Assembly (NCBI GenBank): GCA_947359465.1
Contig: OX375883.1
Span: 87,848,911-87,912,910, forward strand
Reading direction: 5' to 3'
Source of the DNA: Metellina segmentata
Taxonomy: Eukaryota > Arthropoda > Arachnida > Araneae > Tetragnathidae
Length of the DNA stretch: 64,000 bases
Under the pieces are notes generated by a model. The model saw nothing but the letters and a program-made list of their open reading frames with translations. It had not been told where the DNA came from and did not search any database. Position 1 is the stretch's first letter, and every line of letters begins with the position of its first letter. A program made the position numbers and the translations under genes. Positions 8,995 to 18,948 of this stretch are shown here, in pieces.

Positions 8995-10112
8995 TGAATG
9001 TACTCCTTTGTGGACACTTTGATGTCAGTTAAAGGAACGGCTTGCTGCAGTGGAATAGAGGCTGCCTTCGCAGCACTGTCAGCAAGTTCGTTACCTTTAA
9101 TGCCCACGTGACTCGGGGGACCCAACAAAACAAAATATAACTCCTTTTCCCAAGTGAATGTAGAATGCCAAATATATCTGTTACAACGGGGTGACATTTA
9201 TGATTGTAGCACTCCAACTGTTCCAAGACACTCATAGTGTCACTATAGACACAGAATTTACGGTTGCGAAGAGAAGATATCTGCTGGATCGCACAATAAA
9301 TGGCGACAGCTTCAGCAGTATATACCGAGCAGGAAGTATGAAGGCTGTAACTGGATATGACTGTATCAAAAGAAATACCACAGCCTACATATCCCACTCC
9401 TTTCGATCCATCTGTAAAAACTGGAATATATGACGAATATTGACAGCGGTGTGTGGCAAAAAGCTGTTGGAAAACAATTGGGGCGGTGTCAGATTTATTG
9501 TGGAGAAAAGGATTTAAATATTTTACGAAAGGAGTATTCCAAGGTGTGAATCGTAAAATATTCGTTTGTTGAGTTGCGATGTCACTTAGATTTGAGCTAT
9601 TCATGCTAAGTTGAACCCGTTCATAAAACGGAAGAATATTTGAGGGACGAGCTTCATAAATTCGTCTCAAACCTGGAGTAATAGTCATGCGTTTCCGAGG
9701 ATGAGATGGCACGGACTGGATTTTGAAATAAAAATTGGCAGACAACTTCTTTTGCCTCAGGTCAAGTGGGAGCTGCTGGCATTCCACATAGAGGCTGTGA
9801 ACTGGTGATATGCGGAATGCACCAGCGCATATCCTCAAAGCAGAGTGGTGTACAGTGTCCAATCTGCAGAGATTATTTGAATTCGCCGTTTTATACACAA
9901 TACATCCGTAGTCAATACGAGAGAGAATAATGGATTGGTATATTCGGAGTAATGATGTTCGATCCGAAATTACTCCGAGGAATTTCATCTCGTTGACAAC
10001 GGGAATCGGAAAATAGCGAATACGGATGTCGGGGTCGAGGTTTAAACCACGCTTTCTGCAGAAGTGGACACAGACACTCTTGCTAGGGGATGGTGTGTGG
10101 CCGTTCTGGTCG
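8995..10112 (-). pseudogene. Jockey A0 ORF2, middle part: RT thumb and RNase H
   Basis: Minus-strand continuation of A0. From about 10112 down it reads DQNGHT, HFCRKRGLNLDPDIRIR, FLGVISD, then jumps to RTSLLRIYQSIILSRIDYG. Compared with A1, about 40 residues after the FLGVI motif are missing without loss of frame. RNase H motifs follow (FTDGSKGVGYVGCG, YTAEAVAIYCA, YSDTMSVLEQL) with a frame change near 9110 before GNELADSAAKAAS. At 8995 it breaks at A1; the rest of the element is at 1631-2200. Internal deletion, frameshift and two insertions make it non-functional. Confidence 0.85.
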
Positions 10113-10119
10113 CACCACT
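10113..10119. repeat. 7-bp direct repeat flanking an insertion in A0, left copy
   Basis: CACCACT here and at 11210-11216. A0 ORF2 sequence ends at one copy and resumes at the other, so this is a target-site duplication of 7 bp (8 bp if one mismatch is allowed). Confidence 0.7.
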
Positions 10120-11209
10120 GTTATGCCCAAAATAACACGGTGCTTTTGCCCAAAATAACACGGTGCTTTTTCCAAGCCCCAATTCAATTACATTGTTTTT
10201 CATCGCCAAACGCCCAAGTGACAACGTTAAAAATCCCGCCTTTCCAACCTTCTGGAATATTCGCGTAGCTTCTGATATCGCAATTTCCGCTTCGTTCGGT
10301 GACCAATGAGCATGCAGAGAAATCGCGTAAATACTAAACTAGAACTGGAACCCGCCTTCTTGTTCCTGTCGCCAGCGTGTTCGGTGGTCTTTCTTTTGCT
10401 TCGTTTTTGGATTCGGTGTGGGGGCCCCCGTCGAATGTTTTTTCGATATCCTTCTACAATGCTTGGTGATGTATAACGAAATTCGCCCTTTCCTTTTTTA
10501 AATTTAGATATAGTTCTATATCTCTGGATATGAACTAATCCTGATTAAGGATTTTTCGTTGGCCATCCGTCTTCAAGGCTTTTCCTTTCCGTCCAGAAGG
10601 CTATGCCTAAATAAACGTTTCGATACCCAACAATTCGAGTTTCAAATTGAAATTAAATCAACGTATTGATACTTACCAATTTGAGTCTCCAATTGGAACT
10701 AAATCCATGATTTTAAAATTAATATTGGTTATAATTATGTGTTAAAATTAATGATGGCTTGCTTATATTCTATACGAGCTCGTTTTCTTTTTATTATTCT
10801 ATTGTCTTTAAAGTTACATTTACAAGTGTTGTGCCGTACTAATAATGTTCTTTACGAAATGTTCTAGTGTATGTGAACATGAATTAACTTATAAATTGTT
10901 TTTATTTAATAAATAATCAAGTGAATTTTAGTCACCCTTTAACATTTGAACTGTTCTCTTATTCATCTGGATGTCAGAGTTCGAAAACAGCTTGTGCTCC
11001 TCTAAATGCTTACATGAGTAACCAAATAATAATGTGTAATGATATCGATGTTTCTGACCTACCTAATGTGATCAGGGTTAAGTGATTTTTCAACAAAAAA
11101 AAAAACGCAATTAGCGATACTATCAATAATATGATTTTTAAGGTCTAGTTGTATTCCCTTCATCGAACCTTTTTCCAATTTAATTAAATTGTTTAAAAAA
11201 GGGACACAA
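10120..11209. mobile_element. Unidentified 1.09-kb insertion inside A0 ORF2
   Basis: Sequence of 1090 bp between two 7-bp repeats and unrelated to the Jockey flanks. It opens with two tandem copies of a unit holding GCCCAAAATAACACGGTGCT and has GC-rich and T-rich patches up to about 10640. Beyond that it is AT-rich, with an A-run near 11094-11105. There is no open frame of note and no clear inverted repeats; the ends are only weakly alike (GTTATGCCC against the reverse complement TTGTGTCCC). It could be a non-autonomous DNA element with a 7-8-bp duplication, or a solo LTR of unknown type. Confidence 0.55.
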
Positions 11210-11216
11210 CACCACT
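11210..11216. repeat. 7-bp direct repeat flanking an insertion in A0, right copy
   Basis: Second CACCACT, at which A0 RT coding sequence resumes on the minus strand. Confidence 0.7.
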
Positions 11217-13300
11217 TGACCAAGTTGTTGACAGCAGTTTGAAGTTGCCGCTCGATTAGTCGCATGTCCGATCCTTGGCATGATATCTGCAAGTCATCTA
11301 CGTATAAAGTTCCATGCACTGGTGAGTGAAGAGTATGAAGGATGTTATTGAAATGCAGGATGAAGAGAGTGACACTTAAAATACTACCTTGAGGGATTCC
11401 CTCAGCTTGAATAAAAGAGTTGGATAAAATTGATCCGATGTGGACCCTAAAAGTGTGTAAAGTTAAAAAGATTTCAATGAAAAGAGGTAAATTTCCTCTA
11501 AATACAGAGTCAAACATATTACGGAGGATACCATAACGCCACTTACGGTCATATGCCTTCTCAACGTCGAAAAAGATCGAGACTAAATGATTTCTCCTCA
11601 CAAACGCTTTGCGGATTTGTGACTCAAGGTTCACTATATTGTCAAGAGAGGATCTTCCTCTGCGGAAGCCACTCTGGTGCGGAGAAATGATGTTATTCTT
11701 TTCAAGAATATAAATGAGACGGGTATTGACCATACGTTCAAGGGTCTTACAAAGGCAGCTCGTCAAGGCAATTGGACGATAGCTCAGAGGATCTTTGGGG
11801 TTCTTGTCAGGCTTCGGGATCGGAATCACGATGCTTTCTTGCCAGGAATCGGGAAATTTTTGTTCATTCCAGATTCTGTTAAAAAGAATATTGAATAAGG
11901 AATCTGATGATAGGTGGCGAAGCATGTAATATATAATTCCGTCCGGCCCGAGACTGGTGTTATGTGCTTGAGATAACGCCTTCTTCAATTCAAACATCAT
12001 AAGCTCACAGTTATAAGAGAGGTTTCTTTTGCTCTTAAAATTAAGTGTTCGTTCAGCTCGACTCTTAGTCACTTGAAAAGCAGGACTGCAAGAGTCGGAG
12101 CTCGACACTAGTGCAAAAGCCTCTCCAATGACGTTGGCAATGTCATGTGGAGATGAGTATACAACAGCCGTGGTTTCTAATATCGGAATGGTCAATTCTC
12201 GATATAGACCATTGGCTTCATTCACTTTCCTCCACAACTGCTTGCTTGATGTTGAAGATGTTATAGAAGAGACGTATCTAATCCAAGATTCTCTCTGGCT
12301 CTGACGTCTCACCTTGCGAGCAAAGGCCTTGGCGTTTTTAAATGCGACCAGGTTGGTAGTAGTCGGGTATCTCCGAAATATATCCCACAGCTTCTTTTGT
12401 CTCTTGTAAGCAGTTTGGCATTCGATGTTCCACCATGGCTTACATATACTGCGTGGTTGAGAGGAACGTTTGAGAATGGTTACATCAGCAGCCTTAATAA
12501 TTGCGACGGTGACATTGTTGACAGCGATGTTGATGTCCTCCATATTAACCATTGTTTCCGTAACGACGGCTAGTTGTGAAAATGTAACCCAATCCGCTCG
12601 ATGATATAAGCAGGTAGGTGGTCGGTGCACTCTGACGCTACTATCATGCGAGACGAAAAGGGGGAAGTGATCGCTGTTATGCAACTCACTCCCTACTAAG
12701 AGATTCAACAATGGACGGAACGTTGGAGAACAGATGGCTAAGTCAACTGAATGGAAAGTCCTCGTAGGCTCGTGAAAGTGCGTTTTCTCGTCGTTATTGA
12801 GCAAACAGAGAGCGTGATCTGTTATCAACTTTTCAATCTGTTGCCCTCGACGGTTCGCACTATCACTTCCCCACAGGGTACTGTGACCATTCAGGTCACC
12901 AAACAGAATAAAAGGGACTGGAAGCTGAAATATCAGTCCATTAAGTTCCTCTTGTGTGATGACAGCATGTGGAGGCAGGTATAGGCAGCAGACTGTAACA
13001 AGAGAATGAATGTGGATTCTTACGGCTACAGCCTGTAAAGATGTGCGAAGAGTAACTACAGTGCTGGGAAAATTGTGTGAAGTTCAAATGCACACACCTC
13101 CAGACACTGTAGTACATGCATCATGATCTTTTCTAATGCAACTACACCTGCGTATCTTGCATGTATGGCTGGGCTTCAAGAAAGTTTCCTGAAAAGCCAC
13201 ACACGTGGGATGGTAAGATGTAATCGTTTTTATGTTATCTATTTTAGATAGAAAACCACGACAGTTCTATGAGACAAAGGAAGTAATTTTTGTTTAGAGG
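11217..13300 (-). pseudogene. Jockey A0 ORF2, first part: endonuclease and RT
   Basis: Minus strand from about 13293 to 11217. The endonuclease region starts at a degraded NCRGF motif preceded by an in-frame TAG where the family has Trp, and has a second stop near 13081 (after GGVCI). From 12828 down the frame is open for more than 530 codons: GSELHNSDHFPLF, KPWWNIECQTAYKRQKKLWD, YRPIALTSCLCKTLERMVNT, QSGFRRGRSSLDN, FFDVEKAYDRKWRYG, GIPQGSILSVTLF and GTLYVDDLQIS. The frame then runs 50 codons into the unrelated insertion at 11210. Nonsense codons in the endonuclease and the lost ATG mark it as dead. It is older than A1. Confidence 0.88.
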
Positions 13301-13311
13301 GGGATAGAGGT

Positions 13312-13656
13312 TCACGATGAATCTATTTCTATATCTGCGTCGTCCTCCGAAAAATCCGACGCGTGGATTCTTAATTCTAATTCTTCGGCTGCGTGCCGAA
13401 GAAGATGCGTTGAAGTTTTGGGCAGGTTTCTTATATGTTTGGAATTTTTATATTTTGTGGTAGACCCATCAGTTTTAGGTCTTTTAAGTGTTTTTTGAGT
13501 TTGTTCTTTTGATATTGGTATTTGAGAACTAGCGTCGGTATTTTTTGAGGATGTAGCAGATGATTGTTTGGTGGATTGCTTAGGTGAGTTAGATTTGGGA
13601 GTTGATATTTTGTTTTTGGAAGGTGATGAGTTTTTATTGGATGTAATGGTTATTCG
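13312..13656 (-). pseudogene. Jockey A0 ORF1, C-terminal tail only
   Basis: On the minus strand a Ser/Lys-rich tail (SPKQSTKQSSATSSKNTD) and an acidic end (DFSEDDADIEIDSS) lead to a TGA at 13312-13314, just upstream of the A0 endonuclease. This matches the tail position of ORF1 in A1 and B1. The zinc knuckles and N-terminus are missing; sequence beyond 13656 is BEL/Pao gag. It is a 5'-truncated or rearranged end. Confidence 0.65.
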
Positions 13657-14345
13657 CGTTGTTCAAAACAAGTCTTAACAGCTCTCTAATATAAAAATCT
13701 ATTAATAAATCCTTTCTGCCATATCTTTCTTTTAAACTTTCAACGGCTAAAGCATAGTTTTCAATCGCCACAGGAAAATATTCTACTATGTCTCTAGCTT
13801 CTGATTTTACTTTCGTCGACTGAATTAAATAATTATATCTATCTGCGTTAGTTAAATTTTAGTTTTCATGTATATTTTTAAATTGGTTCCAAAATGTTGA
13901 CCAATTTTCTAAGTCTCCACCAAATTTATAAAGTTCTACTTCGGGGAGTCGCTGACATAATGTTTTCGGAACACCATCGTCTCTTAACTGACAACCATTA
14001 CCGGGGCTAGCAGTTTCGTTTTTACTCTGAATCTTATTAAAGTTATCTAACCCACGTTTAGCTTTTATATGAATTCTTAAGGCCTTTTCTCGATACCCTT
14101 CAACCGTAATAAATTCGGTTTCAAAGTTATTTTCATCTTCTAAACTATCTAAAAACTGTTATAAGTTATTTCTAAAGTGTCTGCTTTTTGTTTCAGTAAA
14201 CTTAGACACATTTCGATTTCGTCATGCTCGACGTTATCGTCAGTTAATGCGCTTTCTAATTTATTATAGGCCTTAGTAAATGAAGCCCTTTGAGCGGTTT
14301 TGTTTCTTTTTATTATTTCAATTTCTACTATTTTATTTGTTTATT
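13657..14345 (-). pseudogene. BEL/Pao gag fragment (DUF1759-like)
   Basis: On the minus strand the typical Pao gag core is readable: RLPEVELYKFGGDLENWSTF, WNQFKNIHEN, NADRYNYLIQSTKVKSEARD, then AVESLKERYGRKDLLID and FYIRELL. Upstream are pieces such as KAYNKLESALTDDNVEHDE. Stops interrupt it (one after NIHEN, one after TYNSF). It lies directly downstream of a candidate primer-binding site and LTR at 14531-14757, the correct order for the 5' end of a BEL element. The rest of the element (protease, RT, integrase) is absent here. Confidence 0.7.
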
Positions 14346-14530
14346 CAAAACTTCTAAAACTTGATATATTCAGAACAATAATTTCGTATGTTCAATAGAC
14401 CTAAAATACCATTCAGGTTTCAAAATAACGTAAAACATTCATGTATTTAATCTTCAAAATGGAAAATAATAAATCCTCTCCTACCTTACTCTAGCTTCTT
14501 GTAGTCGTTCCAATTAGGCCGCCCTCCCGG

Positions 14531-14757
14531 GGGCGCCAAAAATGTCGCTAAAGACAGCAAACTAAATAAACACTCATTTCTTATAAATAAAATGAGACGG
14601 CTCTCGTGAATTAACGTACAAGAAGTTTCTTTAATAGGTTATTTACATTTTATATACATATCTTAACTATTTACAATCACCCCCCGCTCAGTTCAAAAAC
14701 TCAGAAACCAAACTAAAAGCGAACAGTTCTATTTTTTCTTTTTCTCCTCTTACAACA
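14531..14757 (-). repeat. Candidate BEL/Pao 5' LTR with primer-binding site
   Basis: Read on the minus strand, an interval starting TGTTGTAAGAGG (14757) and ending TTTAGCGACA (14543) has TG...CA ends and a TATATAAAA motif, about 215 bp. It is followed by TTTGGCGCCCCCGGGAGG, a typical tRNA-primer-type site, and then by the gag above. No second LTR is in the window, so the outer boundary is an inference. Confidence 0.5.
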
Positions 14758-14760
14758 AAG

Positions 14761-16354
14761 TATAAAAAACAGAATAAGTGGATTATCGTTTCCATGGATA
14801 TGCAACAACACTGCTTGGACCTGGGTTGATGATTAGTATTATACTTGGTTCTATATTTTTCGTTTGCTTCATTACAATTTATACATTTGGAATTTCCTTG
14901 CAGTTCGTCATCATGTGATCTTTTCCTCCACAATTGATACATAAGTTGCATGACTCAGGGCAAAATTTAAAGTTGTGGCCCAGCCGACCATACTTCGAAC
15001 ATTGTCTGACGCTCCTAAAAGTCTTGAAACAAGCTCGTTTTAAACCAACGTACAAGTAATCCACAGAATTTAATTTTTTGTTGGTGTGTGGAGCAACCGT
15101 GACCACCCAGTGATTCCTCCGTGATCCTAAATACTAATTTATCAGACTCGTCGATTGCCTCATTTAACTCTCTGATGTTTTCTATGATTTCATCCTTGTC
15201 TATATTTAAAATTATTATTTTGGTATCCCATTTTTTAGGAATGATAATATTGAGTATATCACTGATATTCTTATTTTCCATTAATTTATTTTTAGTGGTA
15301 TCTACATCCTCCGCCGTACTTAGGTCAATCGCCACTCTGCCTCCTCCTATTCTTCTTAGAATTGTCACTATTGTAATTAAACCAAATAAAGCCTCCTGAA
15401 TCTTAGATTTGTTAGTAAGGTAGTTGTCCTCGGTTTTAGTTTTCCTAGGTTTTAGTTTTAGTTTTTTCCCCCCTCGGTTTTAGTTTTAGTTTTAACCTCC
15501 TAGGCGCAATGTCAAGCAGCAGGGTGTGCTTGACATTGCGCCTAGGAGGCTGTTTGGAATAATTGGTTGATGGCATGGCCGCGATTTCCGCAAAGGAGGA
15601 CGGTGTAGGAACTGTGTTTTTTAGGTTTTTAACCAATTCTAAGGTTTTAGATATTGCTTGGTTATTCGTAGGGGATGAGTTCCGAATATCTTTGACCAAG
15701 GACAGCGTCTCCCCCATGGATCCCTCCAGGAGGTTGGTCAACGTGATTACTGACTTTTCTCTCTCTCTTTGAGAGTAGCCTCCAGGGAGGCGTTCACCAA
15801 TTCGAACTGCCGAGCCGTAACCCTCTCCGTTTCCATGTCCTTTTTGAGGTAGTGGTGTATGTCTCTGAACTCGCCTAGTTGGTCCTCGTGGAACTCCGTC
15901 TGGTCACTTATGGCCAGTTCTCTGTCCTTTATCTTTCCCTCTTGGACAGATATCTTGGCCAATAGTTCCGGGTTTGGTTCTGTCTTTTTGGACCTGAGGA
16001 GGGGAGTTTTACTTTTGGGATCGCTATTTGATGTCGATAGCTCTAGATTCCGTTTTGTTAGGTCTTGAATTACGTTGACGAATGATTTTACACATTTGTG
16101 TAAACCAGTTTGAAAAACGAGCGATTTAACCTCGGCTCTTTGTTTTTCGCTTAAGAATTGTGATAGGTTGACATGATTGTTTTTGCAGCAATATTTTGAT
16201 TAATACTTCCCTCCTCTTCAAGGTCCCTAATGAGGCATCCTATGGGAGTACAGACGGATTTATTTGTAGTTTTTTTTTTTACATTATCAGTCGGCACCAG
16301 CAGGCTGTCGTCAATTGACGTCATTTCTATGCCTTGCCCTGTTGACTCCGCCAT
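14761..16354 (-). pseudogene. R1/I-like LINE ORF1 (coiled coil plus CCHC knuckles), frameshifted
   Basis: On the minus strand an ORF1 starts at 16354 (MAESTGQGIEMTSIDDS). It proceeds in pieces across frames: LSEKQRAEVKSLVFQTG; a long heptad-rich, charged region (about 15960-15600) with KIKDRELAISDQTEFHEDQ and RQFELVNASLEATLKERE; then RRIGGGRVAIDLSTAEDVD and DKDEIIENIRELNEAIDESD. Zinc knuckles come last (CSKYGRLGHNFKFC, CINCGGKDHMMTNC). The first knuckle has Tyr for its second Cys. Coiled coil followed by CCHC motifs is the usual ORF1 plan of R1- and I-type LINEs. A perfect fold-back at 15496-15549 and several frame changes break it. No ORF2 follows; a BEL LTR abuts at about 14757. Confidence 0.6.
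15496..15549. repeat. Perfect 23-bp inverted repeat with 8-nt loop
   Basis: CCTCCTAGGCGCAATGTCAA plus GCA (15496-15518) is exactly complementary to 15527-15549, separated by GCAGGGTG. It lies within the LINE ORF1 relic, next to short GTTTTA repeats (15432-15494). The arms have not diverged at all, so the event is recent or an assembly artefact. Confidence 0.9.
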
Positions 16355-16386
16355 GTACGGAGAGATACGATGTATAAGGAAATCGC

Positions 16387-17105
16387 ATGAATTTTATAAC
16401 ATGAGAACAACAGGTGGATCACAGACTGGTGAATAGGTGTGAAACGCCCACCAAGCCACGGCAGTTCACAAGGGTTAGAATTAGGATTGGATCAATACCT
16501 GATTAGAGTAATTAACTATAGCGACTGTCAATCAGATACAATCCCACACACAGTGTATGGTAAATTTACTCAAGATATCAGGCAAAAAATAAGACACCGC
16601 TAAACAGGAAGCAAAATACACTATATTGTTTTTAGTACACTATACAATGATGAAGTTAAAACATATATAGAACTCACATGAATTTTAGAATATGTAAACA
16701 ACAGGTGGATCACAGACTGGTGAATATGTGTAAAACGCCCACAAAAAAAAAACATGGTAGCTCCAAAGAGTTAGAATTAAGATTGGATCAATACCTGATT
16801 AGGGCAATTTACTATATTGGTTGTCAATTAGATAAAATCACACACGCAGTGGAAGGTAATTTTTGGAGTAGAGTTTTAAAAACCATATACTCAAGATATG
16901 AGGCAAAAAAAGATCCCATAAAAACAGGAATTAAAATACATTATAAATACATTAGAACACTATACAATAATGATGTCTAAATATATAAAGAACTCACATG
17001 AATTCCAGAACAACAGATGGATCAAAGACTGGTAAATAGGTGTGAAACGTTCACAAAAGTACGGTAGTTCCGAAGAGTTTAACCTTATTACCGCTGAAAT
17101 ATTAG
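16387..17105. repeat. Tandem ~300-bp monomers upstream of the LINE ORF1
   Basis: Three units start with ATGAATT at 16387, 16678 and 16998; the first two are 291 and 320 bp and the third is partial. Shared landmarks are CAGGTGGATCACAGACTGGT, GTGTGAAACGCCCAC or a variant, GGATTGGATCAATACCTGAT and a closing AACTCACATGAATT. They lie 5' of the minus-strand ORF1 at 16354, the position of promoter monomers in some LINE 5' UTRs. That function is an inference. A 100-codon plus-strand frame inside the second unit is probably fortuitous. Confidence 0.7.
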
Positions 17106-17690
17106 GATCGCAAAAAGGAGCTCCAAAAAAACTCACCATTTCGCTTGAAGTTTGGATGGGAACATCGTAGTGATGTAGGTTGGCATGCCGAAACGGGCGA
17201 TCCAGCCAGAGAGAAGGGCAGATGCGACGGTGGAAGCCGAAATGTCAGGAATGGGAAAAACCTCCGGCCAACGTGTGTAACAATCGATACACGCGAGACA
17301 ATAGTAGAAACCATTCGAAGGTGGCAAAGCTCCCACGATGTCGGATGTGTACGTAATCGAAACGCTGAGCAGGCACATGGATCGTACTTACCACACTGCG
17401 CGTATGTTTGCTGATTTTAGAACGTTGACAGGAAAAACATTCACGTGTCCACTGTGCACAGAGTCCTTGTTGATTGAAGGCCACCCGTATCCGGCAAGGA
17501 GAAGTCTTGACATAGATCGAGGTCCAGGGTGAGACATGAAATGCAATGCGTTGAAAATAGCTCGTCGATGGGAAACTGCAATGTAGGGACGAATTATTTC
17601 ATTGCTGGTGTTGCAGAACAGCTTTTTGGATGCACCTGGAAAAACAACTGCTTGCAATGTTAAAGAAGTGTCTTTAGTCAGCAATCCTCC
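17106..17690 (-). pseudogene. Gypsy integrase fragment (zinc finger and start of DDE core)
   Basis: On the minus strand from about 17684: IIRPYIAVSHRR, then an H2C2 zinc-finger part (HFMSHPGPRSMSRLLLAGYG, WPSINKD, CAQWTRECFSCQRSKISKHT), then the catalytic-core start ([46 protein letters not shown]). Blocks are in different frames, and the sequence leaves the family just where the second catalytic Asp should be. It is a short relic between the tandem monomers and A3. Confidence 0.75.
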
Positions 17691-17698
17691 TTATAGTG

Positions 17699-18300
17699 TG
17701 TTAAGAAGCGTCTTTCATGGGATCTTCAAATTAATAATAAATTGAATATCATCAAACCCATAGTTCATATGTGGCCAGTTGCTCCAATGCGAATTACTGA
17801 TGTTAAACTGACTCGACTCTGCATTGGGCATACCCGCTTCACACGTTGTCATCTTTTGTTGGGAGAAACTGTCCCTCTCTGTGTCGTTTATGTTCAGTTT
17901 ATTTTAGTGTTCATCATGTTTTAATAGATTGTGCTGTTTTAACCATCACCGAATGAGGTTTTTTAAAAATACAACTTTAAATTTACAAGGTTTGTTTGGG
18001 GAACATCCTCATACAAATCTTTTTTCCTTTTTACGTGATATTGGCTTTTTAAATCTTATCTAATTTTAAGTTGCTATATTTCAGCATGTTTAAATCATCA
18101 CTTCCTGTCATTAATTTTTAAAATAATCTTAGCATATTTTTTACCAACTTTTATATGAATAAAAATTATTGCGCTTGATTTTTCATACTGCCCTTTTGAA
18201 ACTTCTATATCTACATAATTTTTATTCTTTTATCTTGCGCTTGGCGCAGCTTGTCCGCATTTGGACTTTGCGCCATAAAACCCAAATATCCAATCTAATC
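17699..18300 (+). mobile_element. Jockey LINE A3, 5'-truncated family-A copy
   Basis: Starts after RNase H (SWDLQINNKL) and contains VKLTRLCIGHTRFT and HLLLGETVPLC. It then shifts frame and ends with FLRDIGFLNLI and a stop near 18063. The 3' UTR holds the family hairpin (TTGGCGCAGC...GTCC...GGAC...TTGCGCCA) and ends CCAATCTAATCC at 18300. Its sequence differs enough from A1 to be an older subfamily. Confidence 0.8.
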
Positions 18301-18410
18301 CTTCATGCTCACCATGCAAAAGTCTTTTTTCCATAAAGCACATCTTGACAGAATGCCCGAATTTTAATTATCATAAGCTAAACCGATTTGGTAACTCCCT
18401 TATTACCTTA
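18301..18410 (+). pseudogene. Jockey family C, ORF2 C-terminal motif, left part
   Basis: In one frame: CSPCKSLFSIKHILTECPNF and NYHKLNRFGNSLITL. This is the Cys/His motif after RNase H of a Jockey ORF2, different from families A and B. The frame is interrupted at 18410 by B1 and continues at 24028 to its stop. Confidence 0.75.
18397..18410. repeat. Target-site duplication of B1, left copy
   Basis: CCCTTATTACCTTA occurs here and at 24014-24027, directly outside the two ends of B1. Confidence 0.92.
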
Positions 18411-18948
18411 GCCCCCAGGGGCATTCCTTCTTTAGGTTTGTACGGGCTTCACAACCCCGGGGTACCTGAGTGATCTTCCCTCCCTTTCGTTCTTCTCCTC
18501 CTCTGCCCTTCTGCTTTTTCCTTTTTCTTCCTCCCTCGTTGTGGTTGCTTCTTCGGAGGTGAGGGCTCCCCTTGAGAAGCTTTTCGCCGCTCTGTCGCTT
18601 TCAGCTCCTCTTGGGGATTATATCACCCACGTGTTTGCCGTGCGTGGAGACCTGTGTCTTCGGAAAAGGTGATCCTGGTGATTGAGGGACAACATAACGC
18701 CCCAATACATTGCTTCGGCTCCTGCTTCGAACAAACAGGAAGTGTACTTTGGTCCCAGTACATTAATCGGCTGGTGGGATTACTCTGCTTGGGCTAAGGA
18801 CCCGCTCACCAACTAGCTCCTTAGGGCAGTCATAGAGGTGAGTTGGGTTCGTATAGTCCCTGGCTAGCACCGGTACAGGAACCTGTATCCCCTCGTTGGA
18901 CTCCATGGTGGGTGGTGCCGCCGGGGACTGAACACCTCTTTTTCTAAG
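18411..18948 (+). promoter_or_regulatory. B1 5' UTR, presumed internal promoter
   Basis: Starts GCCCCCAGGGGC like A1 and B2. Up to about 18672 it is nearly identical to the A1 leader; past that point it is clearly diverged from A1 but still matches B2. It ends just before the ORF1 ATG at 18949. Confidence 0.7.

Noticed and set aside
16678..16980. 100-codon plus-strand gene inside the tandem monomers
   Set aside because: The neighbouring monomers do not keep the frame, and the composition follows the repeat.
16387..17105. CRISPR-like repeat array
   Set aside because: The units are about 300 bp, directly adjacent and without short spacers, in a eukaryotic genome; they are tandem monomers.
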